DNA from: Desulfoferula sp040751985
Lineage (GTDB): Bacteria > Desulfobacterota > Desulfarculia > Desulfarculales > Desulfarculaceae
Reading direction: 5' to 3'
Length of the DNA stretch: 43,992 nucleotides
NCBI GenBank assembly: GCA_040751985.1
Contig: JBFMFU010000068.1
Location: forward strand, 1-43,992
A model generated the notes under the pieces. The model saw only the letters and a list, made by a program, of their open reading frames with translations. It had not been told where the DNA came from and did no database searches. The position numbers and the translations under genes were made by a program. Shown in pieces: positions 7,985 to 15,446 of this stretch (the stretch's first letter is position 1; each line of letters begins with the position of its first letter).

Positions 7985-9298
7985 ATGAGCCAAGAACCGA
8001 TCAAACTGGGTAAACGCGAGAGCAAGCTGCGCGTGGACCCCAAATGGGCCGATGTGTGCCTCACCTGCGGCACCTGCGCCGGCGGTTGCCCGGTCACCGG
8101 CGTTGACGGCATGGACCCCCGCAAGGCGGTGCGCATGGCCGCCCTGGGGCTGGACGATGAACTAGTCAACTCCCGCTTCCCCTGGGTCTGCACCCTCTGC
8201 GGCCGCTGCGAGCGGGCCTGCCCCATGGGCGTGGAGATCCTGGCCATGATGCGCGCCGCCCGCGGCCTGCGCGAGCGGGACAAGGTGCCCGGCCCCATCC
8301 ACAAGGGCACCATGATGTCTATGACCCGGGGCAACAACCTGGGCATCCCGCACGACGACTGGCTGTTCCTGCTGGCCGACATGTCCAAGGAGATGGAGGA
8401 GGAGGGCTACCCCGGCTTCTACGTGCCCGTAGACAAGGTGGGCGCCCGGGTCATCTCCACCGTCAACTCCAAGGAGCCATTCGGCGAGCCGGACGACATG
8501 AAGTTCTGGTGGAAAATCTACTACGCGGCCAAGGAAAACTGGACCGTGCCCAGCGAGAACTGGGAGGGCGTCAACTGGGGCCTGTTCGCCGGCGACGACG
8601 AATCCATGAAAGAGCAGGCCCGGCGGGTGCTGGAGAACGCCCGCAAGGTGAAGGCCGAGGTGCTCCTCCTACCGGAGTGAGGGCACGCCTATTATGGAAC
8701 TAGGCTTAGTTTCAAAAAGTGGTTCCCCGAGGCCTTCGAAGAGTTCAAGGTCATCAACGTCTTCGAGTTGATGATGGAGTACATCAAGGAAGGTCGGGTC
8801 AAGATAGACCGCGAGAAGTTCGCCGGCAAGCTGGCCACCGTGCACGACCCCTGCAACTATTGCCGCAAGAGCGAAAAAGCCTTCGGCCATGGCTATTACG
8901 ACGAGATCCGCTGGATCGTGGACCAGATATGCGAGGAGTGGGTGGACACCTACCCCACCAGGGAAAACAACTTCTGCTGCGGGGCCGGCGGCGGCGCCTG
9001 GGCCATGCCCTACGGCAACGAGCGCCTCTACTTCGGCCGCAAGAAGGCCGAGCAGATCGCCGAGACCGGTGCCGAGATCGTGGTGGCCCCCTGCCACAAC
9101 TGCCGCGACCAGATCATGAAGGGGCTGAACAAGGAATACGACCTGCACGTGGAGACCTTCTACCTCTGGGAGCTGTTGGCCGAGAGCATCATCGTGGAGC
9201 CCTGGAGCGAGGAGGAGGTGGAGAAGGCGCACGCCGAGGCTGCGGCCCAGTGGGAGCGCCTGGGCGTGGAGCTGGAGGAAGAAGAAGAGATGGAGTAG
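7985..9298 (+). CDS. HdrD-like (HdrC+CCG fusion) subunit, selenocysteine-containing (UGA at 8678-8680)
   Basis: 437 residues when the UGA is read as Sec232. The N-terminal HdrC-like part has two [4Fe-4S] motifs (C25-C28-C31-C35; C69-C72-C75-C79). After an unusual Trp-rich linker comes LLLPE-Sec232-GHAYYGTRLSFKKWF, where HdrD/DsrK/TmcB relatives have the E-C-G-H cysteine. The CCG domain follows, with HDPCNYC, NFCCGAGGG and APCHNC, the pattern that holds a non-cubane [4Fe-4S] disulfide-reducing site. Only one CCG motif is present, so it is closer to HdrD/TmcB-type proteins than to two-CCG HdrB. It probably reduces a disulfide, or passes electrons to one, as the HdrA partner. RBS GGAGAG precedes ATG 7985. 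The frame is continuous on both sides of the UGA. It ends in a Glu-rich tail. Confidence 0.87.
8681..8705 (+). promoter_or_regulatory. Putative SECIS hairpin in the hdrD-like gene
   Basis: Six bases after the UGA, GCCUA (8687-8691) pairs with UAGGC (8701-8705) around the 9-nt loop UUAUGGAAC, which contains a GG. It is shorter than the mvhD hairpin but lies at the same distance from the UGA as bacterial SECIS elements. Confidence 0.5.
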
Positions 9299-9333
9299 GC
9301 GCCTCCAGCGCGGGCCGTTTAACTCAACCACTA

Positions 9334-9369
9334 ATGGGCCGCCTGTCCGGGGCGGCCCATCATCTTTTT
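9334..9369 (+). terminator. Rho-independent terminator of the hdr operon
   Basis: A perfect 10-bp stem ATGGGCCGCC (9334-9343) / GGCGGCCCAT (9351-9360) with a 7-nt loop is followed by CATCTTTTT. It begins 36 bp after the stop of the hdrD-like gene and closes the operon. Confidence 0.88.
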
Positions 9370-9382
9370 GGCGAGGGAAAGC

Positions 9383-9925
9383 GTGGCGGAGATCAAGTCA
9401 GCCCTGGAGATAGCCCTGGAGCGGGCCGCGGCCTTGGGCCGGGGAGACGACCACGAGGCCCGGCGCGAGGGCCGCGCCCGGGGCACGGCCCTGGCCCGCC
9501 GCTTCCTGGACCAAGACCTGGCGGCCGAGGGCCTGGCCTCGGGTCTGGCCGAACTGGAGATCGGCCAGCAGGGGGCGGGCCGGGAAGGGGCCTGGGAGGT
9601 CCTGCTCGCGGCCCTGGACGAGGGCCGGCCCCAGGCACTGGAGGGGCTAAAGGTCCTGGCTCAGGGTCAGGCAGCCGCGGCGGCCTGGCAGGAGCTGGAG
9701 CGGGCCGAGCAGGGGCGCCTGGCCGCCCTGACTTCGCTGGAAGACGAGCTGGCCGCCGAGCTGCAGGCCGAGCTAGCCGCGGCGGGCATCGCCGGCAGCG
9801 CGGCGCGGGCCAACCCCCAGGCCCACCCCCAGTATGAGCAGCGCCGGCAGGCGGCCCTGGCCCAGGCCCAGCAGAAGGTGGCCCAGGCCGCCAAGGCGCT
9901 GAGCGCGGCCCTGGGGACGGAGTAG
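9383..9925 (+). CDS. Unknown Ala/Glu-rich helical protein
   Basis: About 180 residues, not recognised. Composition is dominated by Ala, Glu, Leu, Gln and Arg, with no Cys or Trp-rich core, and long stretches that should form amphipathic helix or coiled coil (EIKSALEIALERAAALG near the start; QRRQAALAQAQQKVAQAAKALS at the end). The GTG at 9383 is preferred because GAGGGA sits just upstream; a TTG at 9368 would start inside the terminator. It stands alone behind the hdr terminator, so it is not clearly part of that operon. GC-rich codon use and an open frame through the whole stretch support a real gene; function unknown. Confidence 0.6.
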   Translation: MAEIKSALEIALERAAALGRGDDHEARREGRARGTALARRFLDQDLAAEGLASGLAELEIGQQGAGREGAWEVLLAALDEGRPQALEGLKVLAQGQAAAAAWQELERAEQGRLAALTSLEDELAAELQAELAAAGIAGSAARANPQAHPQYEQRRQAALAQAQQKVAQAAKALSAALGTE

Positions 9926-9978
9926 GGGGGCAGCCCGGAAATCAGAAGATGGTTGGGAAGGGAAGAGAAGGGGGCCCC

Positions 9979-10010
9979 AAAAAATACCGGACACTGCACG
10001 CAGCGTCCGG
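9979..10010 (-). terminator. Probable terminator facing the minus strand
   Basis: CCGGAC (9987-9992) and CTGC (9994-9997) pair with GCAG (10000-10003) and GTCCGG (10005-10010), interrupted by one A/C mismatch. On the minus strand the hairpin is followed by TATTTTTT (9986-9979). It would end transcripts of the MBL-fold gene about 180 bp downstream of its stop. The rest of the 9926-10188 gap shows nothing recognisable. Confidence 0.6.
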
Positions 10011-10188
10011 CGGTTGATTACTCCCGAAGGAAGTAAGCATAGCGCGGTCTGGTGCCCAGCCAACTGCTACAAACCTAAATATAACTTACAGGCCCGCCTA
10101 TGCAGGTGGTACTTTACCTTTCCTTACCAAACCCAGAGGCGTAATTTTCGGCATAGGCCTTGCTGTTAGTTGCCTTACTGCTTCCCCC

Positions 10189-10848
10189 CTAGATCATCCC
10201 GAAGTAAACCTGCTCGATGAACGCGAAGTTTTTCTTGACGTTCTCTGCGCCCTTGATCAGGGGCCCGTGGCCGGGCAGCAAGATCTCGATGTCCAACTCC
10301 GCCACCCGCTTGATGGAGTCTTTGAGCTGCGCGCCGCTGCCGCCGGGAAAGTCCACCCGGCCCACACCCTGGGCAAAGACCAGGTCCCCGGCGATGAGGG
10401 CCTTGTGCCGCGGCCAGTACAGGCACACGTGCCCCGGCGAGTGCCCTGGGGTGTGGATCACCTGCAGCAACTCCTCTCCCAGCTTCAGCTCGCCCTCCTC
10501 CAGCAGCACGTCGTAGGTCAGATCCGGGAAGCGCAGGCCCAGGGCGCTGGCCAGCAGGCGGCCTTCGCCCGCCAGGTAGGCGATCTCGGTGGGGTGCATG
10601 GCCAGCCGGGCCCCGGCCCGCTGCAGCTGGGCGGCTGCCTCCAGGTGGTCCGGGTGGCAATGGGTCAGGATCACCAGCTGCGGCGCGGTCAGGCCATCGC
10701 CGGCCAGGCCCATCTCCACGTGGCCGTAGAGCTGGCTGTGGCCCGGGTCCACCAGGGTGGGCACCGCGCCGCCCAGGTACACGGCGTTGCAGTTGTTGAC
10801 GGTGGGGCGGGTCCAGGGGAAGTAGTACAGGTCCTCGGCTATTTTCAT
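10189..10848 (-). CDS. MBL-fold metallohydrolase
   Basis: 219 residues of the metallo-beta-lactamase superfamily. The metal site is complete: THCHPDH (HxHxDH motif), HTPGHSPGH, the Asp of LIAGDLVF and the C-terminal LLPGHGPLI. The layout is that of glyoxalase-II-like hydrolases and similar small MBL proteins; the substrate cannot be named. The start chosen is the ATG whose A is at 10848 (MKIAEDLYYFPW), because GGAGGAG lies 2-3 bases before it. A longer reading to 10878 would put the RBS inside the gene. It is transcribed alone, divergent from the small Cys-protein gene at 11007. Confidence 0.87.
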   Translation of the reverse strand: MKIAEDLYYFPWTRPTVNNCNAVYLGGAVPTLVDPGHSQLYGHVEMGLAGDGLTAPQLVILTHCHPDHLEAAAQLQRAGARLAMHPTEIAYLAGEGRLLASALGLRFPDLTYDVLLEEGELKLGEELLQVIHTPGHSPGHVCLYWPRHKALIAGDLVFAQGVGRVDFPGGSGAQLKDSIKRVAELDIEILLPGHGPLIKGAENVKKNFAFIEQVYFGMI

Positions 10849-11006
10849 GACTCCTCCGGGTCGGTTGGCGTGCATCAAGTCTGTCTTGCGGGGCCGGGGC
10901 TGTCAAGCCGCCTTAGCATTTGACCGGCGGGCCGCGGCCCTTTATGCTTCTGGTACCGCCGGGGCGCGCCAGGCGGCCGCCGCGGCCAACCCAAGCAGGA
11001 GCCCCC

Positions 11007-11276
11007 ATGCCCGCCTCCAACCAATCCAGCCGGCCCGAGTGCTTCGGCGATCTGAGCCGGGTCTTTCCCGCGGGCCAGGACGGCCTGCGCGAGGTCTCGG
11101 CCCGCTGCTGGGACTGCCGGTTGCGGGTGCAGTGCCTGCGCGCGGCGGCCAACCAGCGCGACGGCTGCGAGCAGCTGGAGCAGGAGCGCGGCCAGCGCGG
11201 CGGACCAGAAGGGGTGGCGGGCTTCCTCAAGCGCTGGTCGCGGCTGAAGGCGGCCAGCCGCCGGGAGGATGAATGA
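11007..11276 (+). CDS. Small cysteine protein, possible metal binding
   Basis: 89 residues, family not recognised. The pattern ECFGDLSRVFPAGQDGLREV followed by CWDCRLRVQCLRAA has C-x2-C-x5-C plus two further Cys, consistent with a zinc or Fe-S site. The ATG at 11007 is preceded by AAGCAGGA. Its TGA overlaps the ATG of the Yip1-family gene (ATGA at 11273-11276), so the two are probably translated together. No signal peptide or membrane segment is visible. Confidence 0.65.
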   Translation: MPASNQSSRPECFGDLSRVFPAGQDGLREVSARCWDCRLRVQCLRAAANQRDGCEQLEQERGQRGGPEGVAGFLKRWSRLKAASRREDE

Positions 11277-12163
11277 TGCAGCCCACCTGTCCCTTTTGCG
11301 GCGGCGAGCTGAAGCCGGACCAGGCCCAGCCCGGCAGCCTCCCCGGCACCGTGCTCTGCCCCTCCTGCGGCCAGCAGGTGGACCGGCCCAGTACTACCGC
11401 CCCGGCCCCGCCGGCCGCGCCTCCGGCCACCGATGCGCCGGCTCTGAGCCCACCGCCGCCGGCCGAGCCGCCTCCGCCGCCCACGACTGAGCCGCCCGCG
11501 CCCGCTTCCGAACCTGCCGCCTCGGCCGCGCCGACGCCCGCCCCCCCGCCGCGCGCGCTGGAGATGCCGGCCTGGGAAGGGGAGGGCGGTTTCTTCGCCC
11601 GCATCCTGCGCACCTGCGGCCAGGTGCTGTTTTCGCCGGCCCGCTTCTTTGCCGCCAGCTTCCGGCCGGGCTATGCCTGGGCCCTGAGCTACGGCCTGAT
11701 CCTGGGCACCTTCGGCACGGCCATGCAGGCCCTCTGGAGCCGCTTTGTGGCCAGCCAGCACCTGGTCAGCAGCCACGCCATCTGGGGGCTGATCTTGGCT
11801 CCCCTGGGCGTGCTGGTGAGCATCTTCCTGCTGACCTGGATCCTGCACTTCTTCCTGTTCGTGGTGGGCGGGGCCAAGAAGGGGGTGCAGGCCACCTTCC
11901 GGGTCATGGCCTACACCGAGGCCACCAGCCTGTTCCTGCTGGTGCCCGGCATCGGCATGGCCGTGTCCTTCGTGTGGTGGCTGGTGGCGGCCACCGCCGG
12001 CCTGGCCGCGGTCCACGGCATCGGCCGGGGTCGGGCCTTCTTCGCCATCGTCCTGCCCTTGGTGATCATCTTAGCGCTGGTGGCGGGTATCACGGCCCTG
12101 GTGGTGACCATGGGCCTGTGGGCCGAGTTCAAGGGCTTCACCCGCGCCTGGCCGCGCATCTAG
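11273..12163 (+). CDS. Zinc-ribbon / Pro-rich linker / Yip1-family membrane protein
   Basis: 296 residues in three parts. A zinc ribbon (C6-C9 ... C29-C32) is followed by a low-complexity Pro/Ala linker (about 38-100) and a Yip1-like C-terminal domain with about five hydrophobic segments (from YAWALSYGLILGTFGTAMQAL to AFFAIVLPLVIILALVAGITALVV). Yip1-domain proteins are integral membrane proteins; in bacteria their role is mostly unknown. The domain order, soluble zinc ribbon then Yip1, is common in uncharacterised deltaproteobacterial proteins. Start coupled to the upstream gene. Confidence 0.8.
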   Translation: MMQPTCPFCGGELKPDQAQPGSLPGTVLCPSCGQQVDRPSTTAPAPPAAPPATDAPALSPPPPAEPPPPPTTEPPAPASEPAASAAPTPAPPPRALEMPAWEGEGGFFARILRTCGQVLFSPARFFAASFRPGYAWALSYGLILGTFGTAMQALWSRFVASQHLVSSHAIWGLILAPLGVLVSIFLLTWILHFFLFVVGGAKKGVQATFRVMAYTEATSLFLLVPGIGMAVSFVWWLVAATAGLAAVHGIGRGRAFFAIVLPLVIILALVAGITALVVTMGLWAEFKGFTRAWPRI

Positions 12164-12189
12164 GCGGCATCCGAGATGGAGGGCGGCTA

Positions 12190-12582
12190 ATGAAGCTGGC
12201 CTGCTGCGGCGATGACTGCGCGGCCTGCCCCCGCTATATTGCCACCCAGAGCGGCGACCAAAGGCTCCTGCAGCGGGCCGCGGAAATCTGGCTGCAAGTG
12301 GGCTGGCGGGATGACCTGTCCGCGCCCGCGGACATGGTCTGCCACGGCTGCCGGACCGCTGCCGGGTGCCACTACGGCATCCGGGACTGCACCCTGGCGC
12401 AAGGCCTGGACCATTGCGGCCAGTGCCGGCAGTACCCCTGCGATAAGTTGCAACAGACCTTCGCTCGCACCGCGGCCTATGCCCAGAAGTGCCGCCAGGT
12501 CTGCTCGGACCAGGAATACGCGGTCCTGGCGCGGGCTTTTTTCAACAAGCAGGAAAATCTGGAAAGCAGCAGGCGCGGCTGA
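12190..12582 (+). CDS. DUF3795-family cysteine-rich protein
   Basis: 130 residues beginning LACCGDDCAACPRYIATQ, the N-terminal signature of DUF3795 (C-G-x-D-C-x-x-C-P-x-Y). It continues with CHGCRTAAGCHYGIRDC and CGQCRQYPCDKLQQ, giving about 14 cysteines that probably hold Zn or Fe-S. Biochemical role unknown in the family. It lies 26 bp after the Yip1 gene and converges on the DinG-like gene, with only 15 bp between stops. Confidence 0.85.
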   Translation: MKLACCGDDCAACPRYIATQSGDQRLLQRAAEIWLQVGWRDDLSAPADMVCHGCRTAAGCHYGIRDCTLAQGLDHCGQCRQYPCDKLQQTFARTAAYAQKCRQVCSDQEYAVLARAFFNKQENLESSRRG

Positions 12583-12597
12583 TCCCGCCGCCCGGCC

Positions 12598-14538
12598 TTA
12601 GCCCTGGCCCTCGGCGGCGAAGAAGCGGGCCACCTCCTTCAGGTCGTGGGTCAGGGGCACCGGCTCCAGGGCTTTGAGGAAGCGCTTGCCGTAGTTCTTG
12701 GTCAGCAGGCGCACGTCTAAGACCGCCAGCAGCCCCCGGTCCTCGGGGGTCCTGAGCAGCCGGCCCAGGCCCTGCTTTAGGCTCAGGATGGCCTCGGGCA
12801 GCATCAGGTGCGCAAAGCCGCTCAGGCCCTCGGCCTCCAGGCGCTGGCAGCGGGCGGCCACCAGGGGGTCGTCCGGCGGGGCAAAGGGCAGCTTGTCCAC
12901 GATCACCGCCGACAGGGCCGGGCCGGGCACGTCCACCCCCTGCCAAAAGCTGGCCGTGGCCAGCAGCACGCTGGGGCTTTGGGCCACGAAGCGCCCCAGC
13001 AGCTCCAGGCGCGGGGCCTGGCCCTGCACCAGCACCGGGTAGGGCAGGCGCCCGTCCAGGAGGCTGCTCACCGCCTCCAGGTTGCGGTGGCTGGTGAACA
13101 GCACAAAGGCCCGGCCCCGGCTGCGGGCCAACAGCTCCTCCACCTGCCGGGCCACCGCGGCCGGGAACTGGGGGCTGGCCGGTGGGGGCATGGTGCGGGG
13201 CACGTACAAGAGGGCCTGGCTGGCCGGGTCAAAGGGGCTGGGCACCACGGCGGTGCGAGTCTCCACGGGCAGACCCAGGCGCTGGCGGAAGGGCTCCAGA
13301 TCGTCCAGGGGGGCCAGGGTGGCGCTGGTGAACACCAAGCGGCCCATCTCGGCGTACAGCGCCGCCTCCAGGTGCGGCCCCACCTCCACCGGCGACAGGT
13401 GCAGGGCTACACCGCCGCGCTGGCCCTGCACCCAGGCCACGCTGTGGCCGGCCACCGGTTGGGCCGCGGCGGACATGTCCCGGGCCAGGGCCTGAGCCCG
13501 CTCGGCCAGAGCCTCGCACTCCTGGTTGTCGTGGGGCAGGGCCTGGGCCAGCTCGCTGAGGGCCTGGCTCAGGGCATCGCCGGCCGGGGCCAGTTCACTG
13601 AGTTGGGCCGGGGTCAGGGGCGCGGCGCGGCCCTCGGGGCCCAGCAGCCGGCGCAGGCGGTTGAACAGACGCCGGCCGGCGGCCTCGCAGGCGCCGGCGG
13701 CCACGGCCACCGCGGGCAGGCGCGGGGCCTCGCGCAGCAGGTCCCGGAGCAGGACGGCCAGGCGCTGCTGGCCCACGCTGGCCCCGAAGGCCTGGGTGGC
13801 CGCCTCGGGCAAGAGGTGCGCCTCGTCGAAGATCACCGCCTGGTAACGGGGCAGGGCCTCGCCGAAGCCGCCGGCCCGGAGCACCAGGTCGGCCAGGAAC
13901 AGGTGGTGGTTGACCACCACCACGTCCGCGGCCGCCGCCCGCCGGCGGGCCTCCAACAGAAAGCAGCGCTCGCGCTGGGGGCAGCGGGAGCCCAGGCACT
14001 GCTCGCTGTTGGCCGTCACCTCCATGAGCAACGCGTCGCTCAGCTCCTGGCCGCGCACCTCGTCCAGATCGCCGCTGTCGGTGGTCTCCAGCCACTGGGC
14101 CAGGCGGGCCAGGCCGCCGGCCGTGGAGGGCAGGTTAAGCTCCGGCTGCTGGGCAAAGGCCAGATAACGCCGGCGGCACAGGTAGTTGCCACGGCCCTTG
14201 AGCACCGCCCAGCTCAGGTGGGGCGCCGCCACCCGCTGCAACAGGGGCAGCTCCTTGTGGCTGATCTGGTCCTGCAGGGTGCGGGTGCCGGTGGAGACCA
14301 CCAACTTCAGGCCCGAGAGCAGGCCCGGTATCAGGTAGGCCAGGGTCTTGCCAATGCCGGTGCCGGCCTCCACGATCAGGGGCACCTCCTGGCGCAGGGC
14401 CTTCTCCACCAGGCGGGCCATCTCCAACTGGCCCGGCCGGGGCGCGAAGCCCTTCAGCTCCTGGGCCAGGGGGCTTTGTGCACCCAGCAAAAGCTCCACC
14501 CCGTCCAGGGCCGTGTGTGTTTTAGCACCTTCGTTCAC
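12598..14538 (-). CDS. DinG/YoaA-type XPD-like ATP-dependent DNA helicase
   Basis: About 646 residues, superfamily 2 Fe-S helicase. Walker A VEAGTGIGKTLAYLIPGL is near residue 45, and the DEAH box is IFDEAHLLPEAA. The four Fe-S cysteines are in NYLCRRR, EQCLGSRCPQ and ERCFLLEA, between motifs I and II as in XPD/DinG. C-terminal motifs include FVLFTSHRNLEAV, SFWQGVDVPG and LKQGLGRLLRTPEDRG (motif VI). It unwinds 5'-overhang DNA, forks or R/D-loops during repair. Start chosen: GTG with G at 14538 (VNEGAKTHTALDG); the open frame runs on to 14898 without homology-like sequence and overlaps the divergent CBS gene. No strong RBS is visible for any start. Confidence 0.88.
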   Translation of the reverse strand: MNEGAKTHTALDGVELLLGAQSPLAQELKGFAPRPGQLEMARLVEKALRQEVPLIVEAGTGIGKTLAYLIPGLLSGLKLVVSTGTRTLQDQISHKELPLLQRVAAPHLSWAVLKGRGNYLCRRRYLAFAQQPELNLPSTAGGLARLAQWLETTDSGDLDEVRGQELSDALLMEVTANSEQCLGSRCPQRERCFLLEARRRAAAADVVVVNHHLFLADLVLRAGGFGEALPRYQAVIFDEAHLLPEAATQAFGASVGQQRLAVLLRDLLREAPRLPAVAVAAGACEAAGRRLFNRLRRLLGPEGRAAPLTPAQLSELAPAGDALSQALSELAQALPHDNQECEALAERAQALARDMSAAAQPVAGHSVAWVQGQRGGVALHLSPVEVGPHLEAALYAEMGRLVFTSATLAPLDDLEPFRQRLGLPVETRTAVVPSPFDPASQALLYVPRTMPPPASPQFPAAVARQVEELLARSRGRAFVLFTSHRNLEAVSSLLDGRLPYPVLVQGQAPRLELLGRFVAQSPSVLLATASFWQGVDVPGPALSAVIVDKLPFAPPDDPLVAARCQRLEAEGLSGFAHLMLPEAILSLKQGLGRLLRTPEDRGLLAVLDVRLLTKNYGKRFLKALEPVPLTHDLKEVARFFAAEGQG

Positions 14539-14569
14539 GGGGTTAGACCATGGCCCCTGGGGAAAAAGC

Positions 14570-14600
14570 TTGACAACCCACCCGGTTTGGATTGTATCTT
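14570..14600 (+). promoter_or_regulatory. Sigma70-like promoter of the CBS-ACT gene
   Basis: TTGACA at 14570-14575 is followed, 17-19 bp on, by TGTATCTT (-10 candidates TGTATC at 14593 or TATCTT at 14595). It lies about 110 bp before the ATG at 14711, just upstream of the divergent helicase start. Confidence 0.45.
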
Positions 14601-14710
14601 GAGGACATAGGTAGTACAAGCCCATTGGGATCGGGACCCCGGAAATGTGTGGGTTTGTCCCGCAAGACTCCAATGGCCTTAGCATAATCAAGGATTGCAG
14701 GAGGCAGTTC

Positions 14711-15379
14711 ATGCTGGTCAAGTACTGGATGACTACCGACCCCATCACCGCCACGCCCGACACCTCTGTGATGAAGGCGTCGCAGCTCATGAAGGAAAAC
14801 AACGTGCGCCGGCTGCCCGTGGTGGACAAGAACGGCAAGCTGGTGGGCATCGTCACCGACCGGGACCTGAAGGAGGCCAGCCCCAGCAAGGCCACCACCC
14901 TGGACGTGCACGAGCTGTACTATCTGCTCAGCGAGCTCAAGGTCAAGGACATCATGAGCCGCAAGGTGGTCACCATCACGCCCGATGAGACGGTGGAAAA
15001 GGCCGCCGTGATCATGCTGGAGCACAAGGTCACCGGCCTGCCGGTGGTGGACAACGGCAAGGTCGTGGGCATCCTGTCCCAGGGCGACGTGTTCCGGGTC
15101 TTGATCAGCATCACCGGCGTGTACCGCGGGGGCGTGCAGTTCGCCTTCAACCTGGCCGACCGGCCCGGCTCCATCAAGGAGGTGGCCGACGTGATCCGCA
15201 AGCACGGCGGCCGCATGGTGAGCATCCTCTCCTCCTACGACCTGTGCGAGGAGGGTTGCCGCAACGTGTACATCCGCATCGCCGAGCTGGCCGAGGACAA
15301 GCTGCAGGCCCTGGTCAAGGAACTGGAGGGCAACTTCCCCCTGCTGCACTGGCACCGCGAGGAGCTGCGCAACATCTAG
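14711..15379 (+). CDS. CBS-pair plus ACT domain protein (AcuB-like)
   Basis: 222 residues. Two CBS repeats come first (about 1-60, MLVKYWMTTDPITATPDTSV ... GIVTDRDLKEASP; and about 78-135, VKDIMSRKVVTITPDETV ... GILSQGDVFRVLI). An ACT domain (about 140-215) begins GGVQFAFNLADRPGSIKEVAD. CBS pairs sense adenine nucleotides and ACT domains bind amino acids or similar ligands, so this is a cytosolic sensor/regulator; the target is unknown. The ATG at 14711 follows AGGAGG. The open frame extends upstream to 14645 but without ribosome site. Monocistronic, bounded by a strong terminator. Confidence 0.87.
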   Translation: MLVKYWMTTDPITATPDTSVMKASQLMKENNVRRLPVVDKNGKLVGIVTDRDLKEASPSKATTLDVHELYYLLSELKVKDIMSRKVVTITPDETVEKAAVIMLEHKVTGLPVVDNGKVVGILSQGDVFRVLISITGVYRGGVQFAFNLADRPGSIKEVADVIRKHGGRMVSILSSYDLCEEGCRNVYIRIAELAEDKLQALVKELEGNFPLLHWHREELRNI

Positions 15380-15402
15380 CCAGCCGCCCAAACCAAAAAC
15401 AA

Positions 15403-15433
15403 CGCGGCCTCCCGCCAGGGGGGCCGCGCTTTT
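15403..15433. terminator. Bidirectional terminator
   Basis: An 11-bp stem CGCGGCCTCCC (15403-15413) / GGGGGGCCGCG (15418-15428), with one G-U pair and a 4-nt loop, is followed by CTTTTG on the plus strand. On the minus strand it is followed by TTGTTTTTGG. It separates the convergent CBS-ACT and PBP genes. Confidence 0.82.
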
Positions 15434-15446
15434 GTTGGGGGCCGTC

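Noticed and set aside
8768..9298. Separate HdrB-like gene starting at 8768
   Set aside because: The sequence between 8681 and 8768 is conserved-looking coding sequence in the same frame as the upstream HdrC-like part; no RBS is present at 8768.
14539..14898. N-terminal extension of the DinG-like helicase
   Set aside because: It overlaps the antisense strand of the CBS-ACT gene and its promoter and has no helicase-like sequence; a chance open frame.
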